A stretch of 64,000 bases of DNA from Phycisphaerales bacterium (lineage in GTDB: Bacteria > Planctomycetota > Phycisphaerae > Phycisphaerales > UBA1924): positions 124,001-188,000 of the forward strand of contig JADZER010000037.1 of NCBI GenBank assembly GCA_020850415.1, given 5' to 3'. Each line of letters opens with the position of its first letter. Position 1 is the stretch's first letter. The notes beneath the pieces are model-generated. The model worked only from the letters and a program-made list of their open reading frames with translations. It made no database searches and was not told the DNA's origin. This document shows positions 9,084-16,919 of this stretch, piece after piece. Made by a program: the position numbers and the translations under genes.

Positions 9084-9963
9084 GGAAATCCATCAGCTCA
9101 GGTACTTCGTGGCGGCGGCGGAGGCGGGGTCGATGACCCTTGCGGCCCGCCGCTGCCATGTGGCGCAACCCTCGCTCTCACAGCAGGTTCGGAAGTTGGA
9201 GGAGGGCCTGGGGGTGGGTCTGTTCGACCGGCTGGGGCGTGGGGTGGCGCTGACGGAGGCGGGGCGGGCGCTCCTGCCGCGGGCGCGGGCGATCTTGGCG
9301 CAGGTGCACGAGGTGGAGTCGGGGGTGCGGGGTGATGTGGAGGCCGGGCGGGTGCGGTTGTCGGTGGGGGCGATCCCGACGATGGCGCCGTACCTCTTGC
9401 CGGGGCTGATCGCGGAGCTGCGGGCCGAGCACCCCGGGTGCGAGATCGTGGTGCGGGAGGACCTGACGGAGAGCTTGGTCGAGCGGCTGGTGGACAGCGA
9501 GCTGGATGTGGCGGTGATGAGCGCGCCGGTGGAGCACGAGCTGATCGAGCTGGAGGTGGTGGGGCGGGAGGGGCTGATGGTGGTGGCCGCGGCGGATCAC
9601 CCGGTTGTGGCTTCTGGGTCGATCACGCTCGCGGATCTGCGCGGGCTGCCGGCGGTGACGCTCGACGAGGTGCACTGCCTGGGGAAGCAGGTGAGCGACT
9701 TCTGCGCGGCGCGGCGCTTGGCGGGGAATGTGGTCTGCCGCATGACGCAGATCGAGACGCTGCTGGAGTTCGTGCGTCTGGGTCTGGGTGTGTCGATCGT
9801 GCCGGAGATGGTGTCGCGCCACGACGGGCACGCGGGGCGCCGGTACCTGCCGTTCCGGCGCGAGACGCCGACGCGGGAGATCGCGCTGGCGTGGAGGAGG
9901 GGGCGGGTGCGGGGGAGGCTGGCGGTGCGGTTTGGGGAGTTGTTGGCGGGGAGGGTCGGGTGA
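9082..9963 (+). CDS. oxyR: LysR-type peroxide sensor OxyR
   Basis: A 293-residue LysR-family regulator with an N-terminal HTH (residues 1-60, RYFVAAAEAGSMTLAARRCH) and a periplasmic-binding-like sensor domain. The key evidence is the segment HCLGKQVSDFC: counted from the ATG at 9082 its cysteines are C199 and C208, the same positions and spacing as the disulfide-forming pair of E. coli OxyR. A GTG at 9076 is an alternative start and would add two residues. The divergent catalase gene is its obvious target. The gene converges on the SPFH gene, with a hairpin repeat between them. Confidence 0.93.
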   Translation: MEIHQLRYFVAAAEAGSMTLAARRCHVAQPSLSQQVRKLEEGLGVGLFDRLGRGVALTEAGRALLPRARAILAQVHEVESGVRGDVEAGRVRLSVGAIPTMAPYLLPGLIAELRAEHPGCEIVVREDLTESLVERLVDSELDVAVMSAPVEHELIELEVVGREGLMVVAAADHPVVASGSITLADLRGLPAVTLDEVHCLGKQVSDFCAARRLAGNVVCRMTQIETLLEFVRLGLGVSIVPEMVSRHDGHAGRRYLPFRRETPTREIALAWRRGRVRGRLAVRFGELLAGRVG

Positions 9964-9980
9964 TCGAGCGCGGAAACCGG

Positions 9981-10062
9981 TGTGCCACGGCCGTGTCGGC
10001 CGTGAGACCGTAGGAAGAGCGCCGATCGCACCACCGCACGGCCGACACGGCCGTGGCACACA
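9981..10062. repeat. paired-hairpin repeat, family B copy 1
   Basis: Two facing arms: TGTGCCACGGCC... at 9981-10004 and ...GGCCGTGGCACA at 10037-10062. Each arm folds by itself as CACGGCC-loop-GGCCGTG with a 5-nt loop, and the arms are also complementary to each other. It sits between the convergent oxyR and SPFH genes. Confidence 0.85.
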
Positions 10063-10080
10063 CGCATCACATTCTCCGGC

Positions 10081-11196
10081 TCATCCGCCGCGTTTGGCGC
10101 CGCACTGGCCGCAGAACTTGGCGTCGGGGCCGACGGGGCTGCCGCAGCCGGTGCAGAAGGTGGCGGGGGCCTTCCCCGGTTCGGTCGCCTTGAGCTCTGT
10201 GCCGCAGGCGGCGCAGAAGCGTCCGGGGGGTACGGGTTTGTGGCAGGCGGCGCACACCACGCCCGCGGCGGCGGGTGCGAGGACCTCGCCGCCCTGCCTG
10301 TCCTTGATGAGCATCTGCGCCATGCCGAATCCGACGCCGAGGCCGGCGCCGCCGAGCAGGCCGCCGCCCGCGCCGTCGCCGCCCCCGCCGCCCTTGGCCA
10401 TCCCCTCGCCGGCGCCGAGCATGGCCTTGCCGGCGGCGAACTGCTGGTAGTTCCCCACGCCGCCGACGGTGCGGAGGTAGGCCGCGTCGGTGTAGAGCTT
10501 CTTGAGGTTGGTGGCGTCCTCCTCGTCGATGGCGATGACGAAGTTGCCGAGCTGGGTGATCTGGATGCCGTAGTTGGCGACATGCCTGGCGACGCCCTCG
10601 AGGACGGTGGTCTCGAGTTCTTCGGTGTAGGCGCCGCTGGTGACATCGAGCAGGGGCCACTTGTTCTTGACGAGCAGCTCGGCGATGCGGTCGCGGATGA
10701 GCTTGAGGACCTGCTCCTTCATCCAGGAGCGGACCTGGAAGGACTGTGCGCGCCCCATGCCGACGAGTCCGACGATGAGCTTCTCGGGGTCGGTGACCTT
10801 GAAGGCGAACTCGCCGTGGACCATGGTCTCGACGGGGACGCCGCTCTTGGGGTCCTCGACATGGCCGACGCGTCCGCCGAACTTGACGCCGGTGTGCTCG
10901 CGGATGCTGACGAAGAAGACCTCGGCGATGAAGACATTGCCGCCGGTGAATCGGTCGACGAGTTCGGAGAGGAAGGGGAGGTTGAGGGTGTCTAGGGTGT
11001 GGCGTCCGGCGTCGAGGGTGGCGACGGCCTTGCCGTCCTTGAAGAAGACGGCCTTCTCGTCGGACTCGACGGTGAGCTGGCTCTTCATGGGGATGGTGGG
11101 GTCGGGGTGCTTCCAGACGACATGCGCCTTGGCGTCGTCGGGCCGGGCCACCATCATCTCGCCCACGCCGCGTTTGAACCAGTCCATCACGCCCAT
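10081..11196 (-). CDS. SPFH-domain protein with C-terminal double zinc ribbon
   Basis: A 371-residue protein related to the 'virion core protein-like' SPFH group (COG4260, B. subtilis YdjI type). Residues about 20-250 are the SPFH/band-7-like region, followed by a Gly-rich linker (about 262-290) and two CxxC...CxxC ribbons: CAACHKPVPPGRFCAACG and CTGCGSPVGPDAKFCGQCG. No transmembrane segment is evident, so it probably associates with the membrane through partners. GGAGGA precedes the ATG. It is divergent from the next gene, a zinc-ribbon membrane protein; the same kind of pairing is found with PspA-like membrane-stress proteins in Bacillus, so a role in membrane integrity is an inference. Confidence 0.82.
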   Translation of the reverse strand: MGVMDWFKRGVGEMMVARPDDAKAHVVWKHPDPTIPMKSQLTVESDEKAVFFKDGKAVATLDAGRHTLDTLNLPFLSELVDRFTGGNVFIAEVFFVSIREHTGVKFGGRVGHVEDPKSGVPVETMVHGEFAFKVTDPEKLIVGLVGMGRAQSFQVRSWMKEQVLKLIRDRIAELLVKNKWPLLDVTSGAYTEELETTVLEGVARHVANYGIQITQLGNFVIAIDEEDATNLKKLYTDAAYLRTVGGVGNYQQFAAGKAMLGAGEGMAKGGGGGDGAGGGLLGGAGLGVGFGMAQMLIKDRQGGEVLAPAAAGVVCAACHKPVPPGRFCAACGTELKATEPGKAPATFCTGCGSPVGPDAKFCGQCGAKRGG

Positions 11197-11290
11197 GTCG
11201 GATTCCTCCCCCCGCGTGCGCGGGCTGTATGCTCGGTCTTTAGGATAGCATGAGCCGGTCGTTCATTCGGGCAGACCGGGGAGGCGGCGA

Positions 11291-12427
11291 GTGGCTGAGG
11301 GGCAGGAAGAGATCGTCGGGGGTGTTGAGTCGCCGGGGCCCGCGCCGGGCGCGGAGGTACGGTTCCCCTGCGCCACCTGCGGGGCCGAGCTGGCCTGGGA
11401 CCCCGACGCCGACGCGATGGTCTGCGCCTACTGCCAGACCAGCGTCCCCGTGCCGCGGGCGGAGGGGACGATCCTGGAGCGACCGCTCACGGAGGCGGAC
11501 CTGGCGGAGCGCGGCTACGGGGTGGAGCGCCGGGTGCTCAAGTGCGGCACCTGCGGGGCGAGCGTGACGCTGGATGAGTCGGCGACGGCCAGCGACTGCG
11601 CGTTCTGTGGCTCGTCGCAGGTGCTGGCGCAGGAGGCCAACCGGAACGCGATCCGGCCCGAGTCGGTCGTGCCGCTGGATGTGGGGCGGGGCGGCGCCGA
11701 GCGGGCGTTCCGGTCCTGGATCAAGGGGCTCTGGTTCCGGCCCAGCGCGCTGAAGCGGGCGGACCCCGCGGCGGCGATCGGGCTGTATGTGCCGTTCTGG
11801 ACCTACGACTGCGCGGTGCACTCGGAGTGGTCGGCGGACGCGGGGCACTACTACTACACGACCGAGACCTACACCACGACGGAGAACGGCAGGCAGGTGC
11901 AGCACACGCGTCAGGTGCGCCACACGCGGTGGGTGCCCGCGTGGGGCAGGCGCGACGACTTCTACAACGACCTCCTGATCAACGCCTCGCAGGGTCTGCC
12001 CGAGGGTCTGGTGCACCGGCTGGGCGATTTCGACCTGCGGGCGCTGGCGCCCTACCGGCCCGAGTACCTGGCGGGGTGGCGGGCCGAGGAGTACCAGCGG
12101 GACCTGGCGACCGGCTGGCAGGCGGCGCTGGGCTTTGTCGAGGGCTCGCAGCGCAGTCGGTGCTCGAACGATGTCCCGGGCGACACCCAGCGGAACCTGC
12201 GGGTGCAGAACACCGTCCGCGATGTCCGGTGGAAGCACATCCTGCTGCCGATCTGGGTGATCCACTACCGGTTCGGCGGGCGGGTGTACCCGGTGCTGAT
12301 CCACGGGCAGACCGGGCGGGTGGTGGGGGACGCGCCGTACAGCTGGGTGAAGATCCTCGTGCTGGTGGCGGCGGTGCTGGCGGTGGTCGGCGGGTTCGCG
12401 ATGCTGGGCGCGGCCCGGTCGTCATAG
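11291..12427 (+). CDS. zinc-ribbon membrane protein
   Basis: A 378-residue protein with two N-terminal zinc ribbons (CATCGAELAW...CAYC near 28-48 and CGTCGASVT...CAFC near 85-105), a central soluble region rich in Trp and Tyr, and one or two hydrophobic segments at the C-terminus (VKILVLVAAVLAVVGGFAM). The start is a GTG at 11291 with a GGGGAGG upstream. It resembles the TFIIB-type zinc-ribbon membrane proteins that accompany SPFH proteins. The divergent neighbour encodes such an SPFH protein 94 bp away, so the two may form one membrane complex. The catalytic function, if any, is unknown. Confidence 0.7.
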   Translation: MAEGQEEIVGGVESPGPAPGAEVRFPCATCGAELAWDPDADAMVCAYCQTSVPVPRAEGTILERPLTEADLAERGYGVERRVLKCGTCGASVTLDESATASDCAFCGSSQVLAQEANRNAIRPESVVPLDVGRGGAERAFRSWIKGLWFRPSALKRADPAAAIGLYVPFWTYDCAVHSEWSADAGHYYYTTETYTTTENGRQVQHTRQVRHTRWVPAWGRRDDFYNDLLINASQGLPEGLVHRLGDFDLRALAPYRPEYLAGWRAEEYQRDLATGWQAALGFVEGSQRSRCSNDVPGDTQRNLRVQNTVRDVRWKHILLPIWVIHYRFGGRVYPVLIHGQTGRVVGDAPYSWVKILVLVAAVLAVVGGFAMLGAARSS

Positions 12428-12466
12428 ACGGCGGGGGGGATGCCCCGTACGGTTGTGCCGCCTGTC

Positions 12467-12521
12467 CGGGCTGGAGCCGGGTGGGGGTCGGGCTGGAGTC
12501 GGGTGCGGGTCGGGCGAGGGT
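12467..12521. repeat. 22-bp tandem repeat upstream of glucan phosphorylase
   Basis: Two full units of 22 bp starting CGGGCTGGAG (12467-12488 and 12489-12510; they differ at two positions) and a partial third unit to 12521, in the 207-bp space before the phosphorylase gene. Confidence 0.8.
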
Positions 12522-12634
12522 CCCGAAACCGGGCCCCGCCGTCGCGTCCGGCGCGCAAAGCTCCCGATCGAACGCGGAAGTATGCACGGTTTGGGGCCGG
12601 TCGTCGATGGATGGGGTCAACGGAGGGTGTGGCT

Positions 12635-14356
12635 GTGCGCATCGATCAGGACATCGCGTATCTGGCGTTGGAGATCGGCATCGACGAGCGGGTCCCGACC
12701 TACTCGGGGGGCCTGGGCATCCTGGCGGGCGACACGATCCGCGCGGGGGCCGACCTGGGCCTGCCGATGGTGGCGGTGACGCTGCTCTACCGCGAGGGGT
12801 ACTTCGCGCAGGAGATCGGGCCGGACCGGATGCAGCACGAGCCCGGGGAGCGGTGGAGCCCCGAGAGCCTGCTGCGCCCGATGACGCCGCGGATCAGCGT
12901 GCCGGTGGACGGGCGCCAGGTGGCGCTCCGCGCCTTCCGCTACGACGCGGTCGGCGTGGGCGGTCATGTGGTGCCGGTGTACTTCCTGGACGCGGACCTG
13001 CCGGAGAACGACGAGGCGGCCCGGTGGCTGACGAGCCGCCTGTACGCGGGGGACCCGGACCACCGCATCCGGCAGGAGACGATCCTGGGCGTGGGCGGGC
13101 CGCGGATGCTCCGGGCGATCGGGCACGAGGTGCGGATGTACCACATGAACGAGGGGCACGCGTGCCTGGCGACGCTGGAGGCGCTCTCGGCGGCGGCGTC
13201 GCGTCTCGCCGAGCACGGGGAGGGGGCCGGTCGGGCGCTGGAGCGTGATGTGCTCGAGGGCGTGCGCCGGCGGTTTGTGTTCACGACGCACACGCCGATC
13301 CCGGCCGGGCACGACCGGTTCCCGGTCGAGCGCGTCCGGGCGATCTTTGGCGACCACCCCGCGCTGCACCGGGCCGACCTCTACTCCGACGACGGCGGGC
13401 ACATGCTCAACACCAGCCGCCTGGCGATGAACCTCAGCGGGTTCACCAACGCCGTCGCCCAGCGCCACGGCGAGGTGTCGCGGGACATGTTCCCCGGGTA
13501 CCGGGTGGAGGCGATCACCAACGGCATCCACGCGGCGAGCTGGGTCGGGCCGCACATGGCGGCGCTGTTCGACGAGCACCTGCCGGACTGGCGCAAGCGC
13601 AACGCCGACCTTCGCCTGGCGCAGCGGATCGACGCCGAGACGCTGCTGGCGGCGCACGGGCGGGCGAAGTCGGACATGCTGGAGCTTGTGCGCGAGCGGA
13701 CCGGGCGGACGCTCTCGGCCGAGGCGTGCACGGTGGTGTTCGCGCGCCGGATGACCGACTACAAGCGCCCGGGCCTGATCTTCAGCGATATGGAGCGGCT
13801 GCGCCGGATCGTGCGCAAGACCGGGCCGATGCAGCTGATCTTCGCCGGCAAGGCCCACCCGCACGACCACCGGGGCAAGGAGATCATCCAGCGGATCCAC
13901 GGCGCGGCGGCGGAGCTGGGGATGGATGTGCCCGTGGTGTTCATCGCCGGGTCCGAGATCTCGCTGGCCAAGCGCTTGGTCGCCGGCGCCGATGTGTGGC
14001 TGAACAACCCGCGCCCCCCGCTGGAGGCCTCGGGCACCAGCGGCATGAAAGCCGCGATCAACGGCGTGCCCAGCCTGTCGACCGTGGACGGCTGGTGGGC
14101 GGAGGGGTGCGTGGAGGGTGTGACGGGCTGGTCGATCGGCACGCGGGCCGACGACTGCCGGTTCGAGGATGTTGGACGGCTGGACCACCGCCACGCGGAG
14201 GGGCTCTACCACGCCCTCGAGCACGAGGTGCTGCCGACCTACCACGAGCACCGGGAGGCGTGGGCGGCGGTAATGCTCGGGTCGATCACGATCAACGGCT
14301 CGTACTTCACGACCGAGCGGATGATGCGGGAGTACGCGGTCCGGGCGTACTGCTGA
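12635..14356 (+). CDS. glgP: short-form alpha-glucan phosphorylase (GT35)
   Basis: A protein of 573 residues from the GTG at 12635, which has GGAGGG seven bases upstream; an ATG at 12611 and a GTG at 12629 are alternatives. It would release glucose 1-phosphate from glycogen or maltodextrin with PLP as cofactor. The PLP-site block EASGTSGMKAAINGV with its lysine, the RMTDYKRP phosphate-site block and the NEGHA segment (HMNEGHACL) are all visible. It lacks the long N-terminal regulatory part of the about 800-residue bacterial and animal enzymes and matches the compact alpha-glucan family phosphorylases. It stands alone, convergent with the methyltransferase gene. Confidence 0.93.
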   Translation: MRIDQDIAYLALEIGIDERVPTYSGGLGILAGDTIRAGADLGLPMVAVTLLYREGYFAQEIGPDRMQHEPGERWSPESLLRPMTPRISVPVDGRQVALRAFRYDAVGVGGHVVPVYFLDADLPENDEAARWLTSRLYAGDPDHRIRQETILGVGGPRMLRAIGHEVRMYHMNEGHACLATLEALSAAASRLAEHGEGAGRALERDVLEGVRRRFVFTTHTPIPAGHDRFPVERVRAIFGDHPALHRADLYSDDGGHMLNTSRLAMNLSGFTNAVAQRHGEVSRDMFPGYRVEAITNGIHAASWVGPHMAALFDEHLPDWRKRNADLRLAQRIDAETLLAAHGRAKSDMLELVRERTGRTLSAEACTVVFARRMTDYKRPGLIFSDMERLRRIVRKTGPMQLIFAGKAHPHDHRGKEIIQRIHGAAAELGMDVPVVFIAGSEISLAKRLVAGADVWLNNPRPPLEASGTSGMKAAINGVPSLSTVDGWWAEGCVEGVTGWSIGTRADDCRFEDVGRLDHRHAEGLYHALEHEVLPTYHEHREAWAAVMLGSITINGSYFTTERMMREYAVRAYC

Positions 14357-14403
14357 GCGCCGTGGGTGGGGAGGCGGGCGGCGCGGGGTCGGCGCGGGGG
14401 CGG

Positions 14404-15036
14404 TCAGGGCTTCCGGGCGAGCACCTGCACCACGGGCGCGAGGCCGGAGTGGAAATCGCCCTCGGCCAGTTCGCGCTCGAGCGCGACGCCGTGCTCGATC
14501 GTCAGGCCGCCGAGCTCGAGGAGCAGCGTGTCGAGCGTGGCGTAGCGGGAGGGGTCGCTCGGCCCGCCGTTGCCCCGGGCGCACTGCTCGGGGGCGAAGG
14601 CCTCGAGGAGGAAGAGCCCGCCGGGCGCGAGCCAGTCGCGCACGCGGGCGTGGAGCGGGGCCCGGACCTGCGCGGGGAGATGGACGAACACCGAGGTGAC
14701 GACGGCGACCGAGCCTGGCGGGGCGTCGAATCGCAGCAGATCGGCGGCCTCGGTGCGGAGCGGCAGCGAGCGCTCTGCCGCGAGGCGGGCGGCCTTGCGC
14801 AGCCCCACCTCGCTCTGATCGACGGCGAGCGTGTCGAGGCCGAGGGAGGCCAGGAAGAGGGCGTTGCGGCCCTCGCCGGCGCCGAGGTCGATCGCGCGGC
14901 CCTGGCGGGGGAGGCGGGCGGCCATCTGCGCCAGAAAGTCGTTAGGCGCGTCGCCGTAGGCGAGGCCGTCGCGGGAGTAGCGCTCGTTCCAGAACTCTCG
15001 CTGCACGGGCGGAGTGTAGCCGGGGCCGCGCGGCAT
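14404..15036 (-). CDS. SAM-dependent methyltransferase (TehB-like class I fold)
   Basis: A 210-residue class I methyltransferase: SAM motif I is AIDLGAGEGRNALFLA, and the N-terminal FWNERYSRDGLAYGDAPND resembles TehB/thiopurine-type enzymes. Substrate is unknown. The ATG at 15036 is taken, but a GTG just before QREFWNERY (about 15003) would give a more usual length of the N-terminus. It follows asd by 16 bp on the same strand and so may be the last gene of the SAM-riboswitch operon, which would make a sulfur- or SAM-linked role plausible but unproven. Confidence 0.8.
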   Translation of the reverse strand: MPRGPGYTPPVQREFWNERYSRDGLAYGDAPNDFLAQMAARLPRQGRAIDLGAGEGRNALFLASLGLDTLAVDQSEVGLRKAARLAAERSLPLRTEAADLLRFDAPPGSVAVVTSVFVHLPAQVRAPLHARVRDWLAPGGLFLLEAFAPEQCARGNGGPSDPSRYATLDTLLLELGGLTIEHGVALERELAEGDFHSGLAPVVQVLARKP

Positions 15037-15052
15037 GCGGCGGTCGGGCCGG

Positions 15053-16168
15053 TCAGACCGCGGCGGTGAGCGTCTGCGCGCCCGCGGCTTGGCGGGGGCC
15101 GGGCTGGAGGACGCCCGCGTGCTCGGCGATCTGGATGGCGTTGAGCGCCGCGCCCTTGCGGAGCTGGTCGCCGCAGGCGATCAGGCACCACCGGCGGCGC
15201 CGGCCGTGCTCGTCGGGGCGTTCGCCGGGGTCCGGTCGGATGCGTCCGACGAGGACGGGGTCCCGTTCGGTGGCCTTGCGCGGCGTGGGGAAGCTGTTGG
15301 CGGCGCGGTCGTCGACGATCTCGATCCCCGCGCCCCCGGCGAGGGCCCCGCGGACGGCGGCCTCGGTGGCGGGGGTGTCCAGGGTGACGGTGATGGCCTC
15401 GGTGTGGGCACGGACGACGGGGACGCGGACGCAGGTGGGGGTGACGCGGAGGTCCGGCTGGTTCCAGATCTTCCGGGCCTCGTCGATGACCTTGCGCTCC
15501 TCGCCGTTGACGCCGGAGTCGGGGTCGACCGCCGAGTCGTGGCTGAAGATGTTGAAGGCGCAGGGCTCGGCGAAGACGCGGGGCTTGGGCTCGCCGTTCG
15601 GGGAGCCGTTGCGGGCGGTCTCGGGGTGGAGGGCGTCGCGGGTCTGGTCGTGCAGCTCGTCGATGGCGGCGAGCCCCGCGCCGGAGACGGCCTGGTAGGT
15701 GGCGACATCGATGGCCCGAACGCCGAAGGCGCGGCGGAGGGGCTCGAGCGCGGTGAGCAGGATGATGGTGGTGCAGTTGGGGTTGGCGATGAGGCGGCCC
15801 CGCCGGCCGATCAGCTCGCCGTTGACCTCCGGCACCACCAGCGGCACCTCCGGGTGCAGGCGGAAGGCCGAGGAGTTGTCCACGACGAGGCAGCCGGCGT
15901 CGACGGCGCCGGGGGCGAAGTCGCGGGCGGTCTGGGCGTCGGCCGCGAAGATGGCGACGGCGCATCCGCGGAAGGCGTCGGCGGTGAGCTCGACGACGGG
16001 CAGGAGCGTGTCGCCGTAGGGGATCGCCGTGCCGGCGGACCGGGCGGAGGCCAGCGCGCGCACGCGGTGAGGAGCGAGACCGCGCGCGCTGAGGAGCGTG
16101 AGCACCTCGCGGCCGACCGCCCCGGTCGCGCCGACAACAGCGATGCAGGGGCCGGGTTCAGGCGGCAT
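15053..16168 (-). CDS. asd: aspartate-semialdehyde dehydrogenase
   Basis: A 371-residue NADPH-dependent enzyme that reduces aspartyl phosphate to aspartate semialdehyde. The Rossmann motif VVGATGAVGREVL follows the start MPPEPGPCI; the catalytic cysteine lies in ANPNCTTI, and the downstream TYQAVSGAG and VRVPVVRAH blocks are standard. The ATG at 16168 lies inside the end of the aspartokinase gene (11-bp overlap), so the two consecutive pathway enzymes are translationally linked. Frame upstream of this ATG is the antisense-like shadow of the kinase and was not included. Confidence 0.95.
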   Translation of the reverse strand: MPPEPGPCIAVVGATGAVGREVLTLLSARGLAPHRVRALASARSAGTAIPYGDTLLPVVELTADAFRGCAVAIFAADAQTARDFAPGAVDAGCLVVDNSSAFRLHPEVPLVVPEVNGELIGRRGRLIANPNCTTIILLTALEPLRRAFGVRAIDVATYQAVSGAGLAAIDELHDQTRDALHPETARNGSPNGEPKPRVFAEPCAFNIFSHDSAVDPDSGVNGEERKVIDEARKIWNQPDLRVTPTCVRVPVVRAHTEAITVTLDTPATEAAVRGALAGGAGIEIVDDRAANSFPTPRKATERDPVLVGRIRPDPGERPDEHGRRRRWCLIACGDQLRKGAALNAIQIAEHAGVLQPGPRQAAGAQTLTAAV

Positions 16169-16919
16169 GGACGGGCTCCGCCTCGCGGGCGAACTCGGGG
16201 TCGAGGTCGCCGACGCGGGTGACATGGGTCGCGCCCAGGGAGCCGACCTCGAAGGCGAGGCGGTGGTCCCGGGCCCAGCGCACGGCCTTGTGCTGGACGA
16301 TGGTGCCGTCAAGGTCCAGGGCGCCCTGCCAGGAGAGCGAGGCGAAGCGGCGGGGCTCGGGCCCGGGCTTGGCGGGGTCCCACTCGTAGAGCCCGTCGAC
16401 ATCCTTGACGAGGCGGCAGGCCGCGCCGAGCTGCTGGGCGATGAACAGGGCCGTGAGGTCCGACCCGCCCCGTCCGAGCAGCGTGGTGCGGTTGTGGTCG
16501 TCCTTGCCGACGAAACCCGGGACGACGATGGCGCGGACGCGCGTGAGCGCCTCCCGCACGGCGTGGGTGTCGAGCGAGGTGGGCGAGGAGTCGAGCGGGT
16601 CGCCGGCGGTCCGCAGGCCGACGCCCGAGGCGTCCAGCGTCTCGACGCGGACGCCGAGCGTGTCGAGCGCCAGGCCGAGCAGGGCGGTGCTGGTCAGCTC
16701 GCCGGTGGCCAGCAGCAGCGCGGTGGCGAACTCGTGCGGCTTGGGGCTGTAGGCGCGGGCCCGCTGCAGCAGCGCGTCGGTCGTGCCCTCCAGCGCCGAG
16801 ACGACGGCGATCACGCGCTGCCCGTCGCGGACGAACCGGGCGACCTCTTCCGCGGCGGCGCGGACATGCAGCTCGTCGAGCAGCACCGACCCGCCGAACT
16901 TCAGGACGATGGTGCTCAC
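16158..16919 (-). CDS. short aspartokinase without ACT domain
   Basis: A 253-residue amino-acid kinase that would phosphorylate aspartate. The N-terminal VLKFGGSVL matches the aspartokinase KFGG motif, and the TTLLGRGGSDLTA and VKDVDGLYEWDP segments are typical of the catalytic domain. Normal aspartokinases have about 400-460 residues, with two C-terminal ACT domains that bind lysine or threonine; here the protein stops after the kinase domain, so allosteric feedback through ACT is absent. It overlaps the PLP-enzyme gene by ATGA upstream and asd by 11 bp downstream. Other amino-acid kinases are conceivable, but the neighbours strongly favour aspartate. Confidence 0.88.
   Translation of the reverse strand: MSTIVLKFGGSVLLDELHVRAAAEEVARFVRDGQRVIAVVSALEGTTDALLQRARAYSPKPHEFATALLLATGELTSTALLGLALDTLGVRVETLDASGVGLRTAGDPLDSSPTSLDTHAVREALTRVRAIVVPGFVGKDDHNRTTLLGRGGSDLTALFIAQQLGAACRLVKDVDGLYEWDPAKPGPEPRRFASLSWQGALDLDGTIVQHKAVRWARDHRLAFEVGSLGATHVTRVGDLDPEFAREAEPVHAA

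Noticed and set aside
8950..9168. N-terminal extension of the catalase frame
   Set aside because: It would overlap the oxyR start and the divergent promoter region; the usual catalase N-terminus starts at 8949.
9981..10062. Small ORFs reading MPRPCRPC or VCHGRVGRA
   Set aside because: They are translations of the family B hairpin repeat and recur at each copy; no sign of real coding.
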